DNA from: DATKPC01 sp035524275
GTDB taxonomy: Bacteria > Pseudomonadota > Gammaproteobacteria > Burkholderiales > Burkholderiaceae_F
Assembly (NCBI GenBank): GCA_035524275.1
Contig: DATKPC010000043.1
Span: 1-64,000, forward strand
Direction: 5' to 3'
DNA: 64,000 nt
Part shown: positions 60,422 through 64,000 of the stretch, in pieces
Layout of the letters: the number at the start of each line of letters is the position of its first letter
How positions within the stretch are numbered: position 1 is the stretch's first letter
Program-made: the position numbers and the translations under genes
Notes under the pieces: generated by a model
The model's input: the letters and a program-made list of their open reading frames with translations, nothing else
Databases searched by the model: none
What the model was told of the DNA's origin: nothing

Positions 60422-62368
60422 CTACCGCGCGTCGAAATTCCGGATCACCACGGGCTCGATCCGGTCGGCCGGCTCGAAACCGAAGACGCGTCCGTAGAAA
60501 TACAACTCCGCCTCGCAGGCACGAATGATCGTCGCGGCCTGCCGGAAACCATGCTGCTCGCCTTCGAATTCCAGGTAGGCGACCGGGACACCGCGCGCGT
60601 CCAGCGCGGCGACGATCGCCCGGCTTTGCGCGACCGGCACGACGAGGTCCTCGACTCCCTGGAACGTGATCAGCGGACAGGCGAACGCGTCGAGGTGGAA
60701 CAGCGGGCTGCGGGCGCGGTAGTCGTCGCGACCCTCGGGCAAGGGCGCGATCAGCCCGTCCAGGTAGCGGCTCTCGAACTTGTGGGTGTCGCGCGCGAGC
60801 GCCTCGACGTCGGCGACGCCGAAATAGTTGGCTCCGGCGGCAAAGCGCCGCGTGAAGGCGAGCGCGGCGAGCGTCGTGAAGCCGCCCGCGCTCGAGCCGC
60901 GGATCGCGACGCGCCGGCCGTCGATGCGTCCGCCGGCGGCGAGCGCCTCGACGGCGGCGACCGCGTCGGCGACGTCGACGATGCCCCATTGGTGGCGCAG
61001 GCGCTCGCGATATCGCCGTCCGAATCCGGTCGAGCCGCCATAGTTGACGTCGACCACCGCGAAGCCGCGGCTCGTCCAGAACTGCCGCGCGATCGCGAAG
61101 TTGCGGCGCGAATGCGAGGTCGGGCCGCCGTGCATCTGGACGATCAGCGGCGGCAACGAATCCGGCGGTCCGCGAAAGCCGGGATTCGACGGCGGATAAA
61201 AGAACGCATGGGCGGTCCGCGGCGCCCCGTCCGCGCCGCGGGCGGTCGCGAATTCGATCGGTTCGCCGACCGACACGAGGGCGGGAGGCAGCGACAGGCT
61301 GACGGGCCGGTGCAGCGTCGTGTGGGTGCCGGCGTCCAGATCGACGGCGATCAATTCCGGCGGGCCATCGACCGGCCCGGCGACGCAGGCCGCGGTCCGG
61401 TCATCGATGACGGCGACGGCTCCGAGGCTCACGAAGGGCAGGGTAAGCGGTGTCGCCCGGCCCGTCGCGAGATCGACGACGACGAAGGCGTCGTCGGCGG
61501 CGCGGGAGACGCGAACGAGCGCGCGGTGTCCGCCGACGAGCCCGTAGGTCGAGGTTCCGAGCGCCCAGAGCGCGCCGCCGGCGTCAAGATCGAGCGACGT
61601 CACCGCCTCGACGAGCCCGTCGCGCCAGCGGTGCAGGTTCCAGGTGTCGCTGCGGTCGGACAGGAAGTAGAGCGTGCCGTCGCGATGCCATTGCGGCTCG
61701 ATGACCGATTCGCCGGGTCCGCCGGCGAGCGTCGCGAGGTCGGCCAGCGTCTCGCCCGCCAAGCGTCCGACATGCAGCGTCGTCGCGTCCCACGGCATGT
61801 CGGGGTGGTTCCACGCCACGAACGCGAGCCGGCGTCCGTCCGCGCTCAACCGCGGATAGGCGACGAAGTCGCTGCCGGCGAACAGCACGCTGCCGGTGCC
61901 GCCCGCCAGCGGCACGCGGACGATCGCATTGCGCGGCGCCCCGGGCGATGTGTGGTCTTCGCGCACGGCGACGACGGCATCGCCGGCGGGCGTCATCGCG
62001 AAGTCCGCGTAGCGGTAACCCGGCGGCGTCAGCGCGACCGGCGCCGCCGCGCCGCGCTGCACGTAGAGCCGCTGGTCGCCGAAGTTGGAAAAGACGATCG
62101 TCTCGCCCGCGCGCGCGTAGGACAGCCCGCCATATTCGTGGACGCGCGTGCGGACGTTGAACGCGGCGCTCGTCAGCTCGACGGGCCTGCCGTCGGCGCC
62201 GCGCTCGACGAGCACCTGCCGCCCGCCCTCGGAGGGGCGATTCTCGAGCCAGGTCAGCCGGCCCGCCGAGGTCGTGACCTGGTCGACGCCGATCGTCGCC
62301 GCCGCCAGCTCGCGGGCCGCGATCGGCGATGCCCAGGCGCCATAGGGTGCGATGCGGACATCGGCCAT
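60422..62368 (-). CDS. S9 family peptidase (prolyl oligopeptidase type)
   Basis: A 648-aa serine peptidase with an N-terminal beta-propeller region (about 1-370) and a C-terminal hydrolase domain. The nucleophile lies in GSSAGGF, Asp in GVEDLVVPV and His in GEQHGFR, so the triad is complete. The family (DPP4/acylaminoacyl peptidase-like) cleaves short peptides, often after proline. There is no signal peptide, so it is cytoplasmic. It is divergent from the glutathione reductase gene with 86 bases between starts. Confidence 0.92.
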   Translation of the reverse strand: MADVRIAPYGAWASPIAARELAAATIGVDQVTTSAGRLTWLENRPSEGGRQVLVERGADGRPVELTSAAFNVRTRVHEYGGLSYARAGETIVFSNFGDQRLYVQRGAAAPVALTPPGYRYADFAMTPAGDAVVAVREDHTSPGAPRNAIVRVPLAGGTGSVLFAGSDFVAYPRLSADGRRLAFVAWNHPDMPWDATTLHVGRLAGETLADLATLAGGPGESVIEPQWHRDGTLYFLSDRSDTWNLHRWRDGLVEAVTSLDLDAGGALWALGTSTYGLVGGHRALVRVSRAADDAFVVVDLATGRATPLTLPFVSLGAVAVIDDRTAACVAGPVDGPPELIAVDLDAGTHTTLHRPVSLSLPPALVSVGEPIEFATARGADGAPRTAHAFFYPPSNPGFRGPPDSLPPLIVQMHGGPTSHSRRNFAIARQFWTSRGFAVVDVNYGGSTGFGRRYRERLRHQWGIVDVADAVAAVEALAAGGRIDGRRVAIRGSSAGGFTTLAALAFTRRFAAGANYFGVADVEALARDTHKFESRYLDGLIAPLPEGRDDYRARSPLFHLDAFACPLITFQGVEDLVVPVAQSRAIVAALDARGVPVAYLEFEGEQHGFRQAATIIRACEAELYFYGRVFGFEPADRIEPVVIRNFDAR

Positions 62369-62454
62369 CGACGGGTCTCCTTCGGGTCCTGTGCGAGCAT
62401 ATCGGTCCTTCGCGTCGCCCGCATCGCGGCCGGCGGCAAGGTCCGGGAGTCGCC

Positions 62455-63813
62455 ATGCAAGACCGTTTCGATCTGATCACGATAGGCGCCGGCTCCGGCG
62501 GCGTTGCCGCGTCGCGTCGGGCTGCCGCATTGGGGGCCCGGGTCGCGATCGTCGAGGCCGACCGCGTCGGCGGGACCTGCGTGATCCGCGGTTGCGTCCC
62601 GAAGAAGCTCATGATGTACGCGGCGGCGTTCGGGCGCGAACTGCGCGAGGCCGGCGCTTTCGGCTGGGAAGGCGTCGGCGGCCGCTTCGACATCGCGCAC
62701 TGGGCGCGCGCGAAGGCGCGCGAGATCGATCGCCTCGAAGGCGTCTATCGCGACCTGCTGCAGAAATCCGGCGTCACGCTCGTTCGCGGGCAGGCGCGGC
62801 TGCGCGATGCAGCCACGGTGGACGTCGGCGGGCGCACGCTGACGGCGCCACGGATCCTGCTGGCGATGGGCGCGGCGCCGGCGGCGGACGCGCTCCCCGG
62901 CCTGCTGCCCGCCATGACGTCCAACGAGGTCCTGGACCTGACGCAACTGCCGGCGTCGCTGCTCGTCGTCGGCGCCGGCTATATCGCCGTCGAGTTCGCC
63001 AGCATCCTCGCCGGAATGGGCGTGGCAGTCACGATGGCGTTTCGCGACACGTTGCCCTTGCGCGGATTCGACGTCGACCTGCGGCGCCGCCTTGCCGCGG
63101 CGCTGGAATCCCGCGGAATCCGGCTCGCGGGCGGCGTCGGGCTGAAAGCCCTGGCGCAGGATGCCGACGGGTTTACGTTGAGCCGGGCGGACGGAAGCCG
63201 GCTGTCGGCGGCGGCGGCACTCAATGCGACCGGCAGGCGGCCGAATTCGGGCGGCGTCGGCCTCGACGTCGCGGCCGTGGCGCTGGATGCCGCCGGTGCC
63301 GTCAAGGTCGATGCCGACAACCGGACCACGGCCGCGGGCATCTGGGCGATCGGGGACGTGACCAACCGCCGCAATCTCACGCCGGTCGCGATCGCCGAAG
63401 GGCGTGCCTTCGCCGAGACCGAATTCGGCGGCCGCGCGGTTCGGGTCGATCACCGGACGGTGGCCACCGCGGTGTTCACCGATCCCCCGCTCGCGACGGT
63501 CGGGCTGCCCGAGGAGGTGGCGGCGGCGGGCGGGCCCGTGGACGTCTACGAATCGGAGTTCCGTCCGATGAAGTCGGCGTTCGCCGGCAGCGACGCGCGG
63601 ACCTACATGAAACTCGTCGTCGATGGCCTGAGCGACCGGGTCCTGGGGGTGCACATGCTCGGCCCGGATGCGCCCGAAATCGTCCAGAGCTTGGCCGTCG
63701 CGATGACCTGCGGGGCGACGAAGCGCGATTTCGACCGGACGCTCGCGGTACACCCGACCGCCGCCGAGGAATGGGTGCTGATGCGGGAGCCGGCGCGTCG
63801 CACGCACGCCTAA
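62455..63813 (+). CDS. gor: Glutathione-disulfide reductase
   Basis: A 452-aa flavoprotein. FAD loop GAGSGGVAASRRAA, redox-active pair Cys42-x4-Cys47 in GGTCVIRGCVPKK, NADP domain GAGYIAVEFASIL, and HPTAAEE with the catalytic His and Glu at the C-terminus. The Arg residues (AFRD) in the NADP region fit NADPH use. It keeps glutathione reduced in the cytosol. The ATG at 62455 follows GGGAG; the open frame to the left overlaps the divergent promoter. Confidence 0.94.
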   Translation: MQDRFDLITIGAGSGGVAASRRAAALGARVAIVEADRVGGTCVIRGCVPKKLMMYAAAFGRELREAGAFGWEGVGGRFDIAHWARAKAREIDRLEGVYRDLLQKSGVTLVRGQARLRDAATVDVGGRTLTAPRILLAMGAAPAADALPGLLPAMTSNEVLDLTQLPASLLVVGAGYIAVEFASILAGMGVAVTMAFRDTLPLRGFDVDLRRRLAAALESRGIRLAGGVGLKALAQDADGFTLSRADGSRLSAAAALNATGRRPNSGGVGLDVAAVALDAAGAVKVDADNRTTAAGIWAIGDVTNRRNLTPVAIAEGRAFAETEFGGRAVRVDHRTVATAVFTDPPLATVGLPEEVAAAGGPVDVYESEFRPMKSAFAGSDARTYMKLVVDGLSDRVLGVHMLGPDAPEIVQSLAVAMTCGATKRDFDRTLAVHPTAAEEWVLMREPARRTHA

Positions 63814-63914
63814 GGCCTTGAACGGCCGATCGTCTTTTTGTGAATACCGTGTGTCGGCGACCCTAGATTCGTGTAATTATCGCTGCAGGGCGACATTGCT
63901 TTGCAGGGATGCGG

Positions 63915-64000
63915 ATGCCAGGGCCAAAGAGAATCTGGGGCGGGATTGCGATTGCCGCGTGTCTTTTTCTGGCGGCCTGCGGCGGGGGCGGCAGCAGTAG
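63915..64000 (+). CDS. Lipoprotein N-terminus, cut by the window end
   Basis: A frame begins with ATG at 63915 after AGGGA. It reads MPGPKRIW, then a hydrophobic stretch IAIAACLFLAAC and GGGGSS, a typical lipoprotein signal with a LAAC lipobox. The frame is open at the window edge. It is a putative membrane-anchored protein of unknown function; the upstream 101 bases are gene-free and contain an AT-rich stretch. Confidence 0.7.
   Translation, partial: MPGPKRIWGGIAIAACLFLAACGGGGSS

Noticed and set aside
58961..62476. A 1171-codon open frame on the plus strand
   Set aside because: It spans three real minus-strand genes (sigma start region, HD-GYP, S9 peptidase) and their spacers, and its protein is Arg/Asp-rich without any domain.
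1..64000. CRISPR arrays, prophage or insertion-sequence genes, rRNA or tRNA genes
   Set aside because: No regularly spaced repeats, transposase, integrase or phage structural motifs, and no recognisable structural RNA were seen; a covariance-model search would be needed to exclude small RNAs.

Overview
The window looks like chromosomal DNA of a high-GC Gram-negative, most likely a photosynthetic betaproteobacterium of the Burkholderiales (Rubrivivax/Rhodoferax-like). The sequence-based reasons are a pucB-pucA-pucC light-harvesting 2 operon whose alpha subunit has an Ala/Pro-rich C-terminal tail of the Rubrivivax kind, a porin remnant of the Burkholderiales type, a Bug-type binding-protein remnant, a TamA/TamB pair and many acyl-CoA and aromatic catabolism families. 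The taxonomic call is inference. No rRNA, tRNA, CRISPR array or insertion sequence was recognised.

Region 1 (1-13.5 kb, all + strand) is a catabolic block: the end of a BNR/YCF48-like protein, an RND/MMPL exporter, an aldehyde dehydrogenase, two alpha/beta hydrolases, an NDP-forming acyl-CoA synthetase, a SnoaL-like protein, an HSD10-like SDR, a vanillate-demethylase-type reductase, an AraC regulator and a cytochrome P450. The oxygenase partner of the reductase survives only as an in-frame, internally deleted 125-aa protein. Region 2 (13.6-22.3 kb, - strand) carries TetR and AraC regulators, an SCP2-like protein, a hydrolase, a quinone-oxidoreductase-like MDR, SDRs and a BKACE plus carnitine-dehydrogenase-like pair, mixed with decayed genes: a truncated SDR, a frameshifted tannase/feruloyl-esterase tail and a broken porin. 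Region 3 (22.4-26.5 kb) has an AraC regulator, a Bug remnant, a hydrolase, an orphan ParD antitoxin and a ketopantoate-reductase-like gene.

Region 4 (26.7-36.7 kb) holds a large GGDEF-EAL protein, a zinc-ribbon membrane protein, a protein with four C-terminal PFSS repeats, a 53-bp perfect inverted repeat, the pucBAC operon with a well-formed promoter that overlaps a TGT-N12-ACA (PpsR/CrtJ-type) site and a stem-loop between pucA and pucC, an ArsR regulator, a PilZ protein and an MFS transporter. Region 5 (36.7-45.3 kb, - strand) is tamA-tamB and a winged-helix/ATPase regulator translationally coupled to a 41-aa membrane protein.

Region 6 (45.5-59.1 kb) is the most unusual. It contains a Ser/Thr kinase, a FecR-like protein, a DUF3365 haem-type sensor, two caspase-like (C14) proteins with intact His/Cys dyads, a lipoprotein paralogous to the C-terminal half of one caspase, an OmpA-like protein, a lipoprotein with a DUF4384-like end, and an ECF sigma/anti-sigma pair heading an operon with the second caspase. 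Four intergenic sites in this block share TGAACC-N15-GCAAC-N-CA with identical spacing, one of them upstream of the sigma gene itself. I read this as an autoregulated ECF promoter and thus a candidate caspase/envelope stress regulon. Region 7 (59.1-64 kb) has a degenerate HD-GYP protein, an S9 peptidase, glutathione reductase and the start of a lipoprotein.
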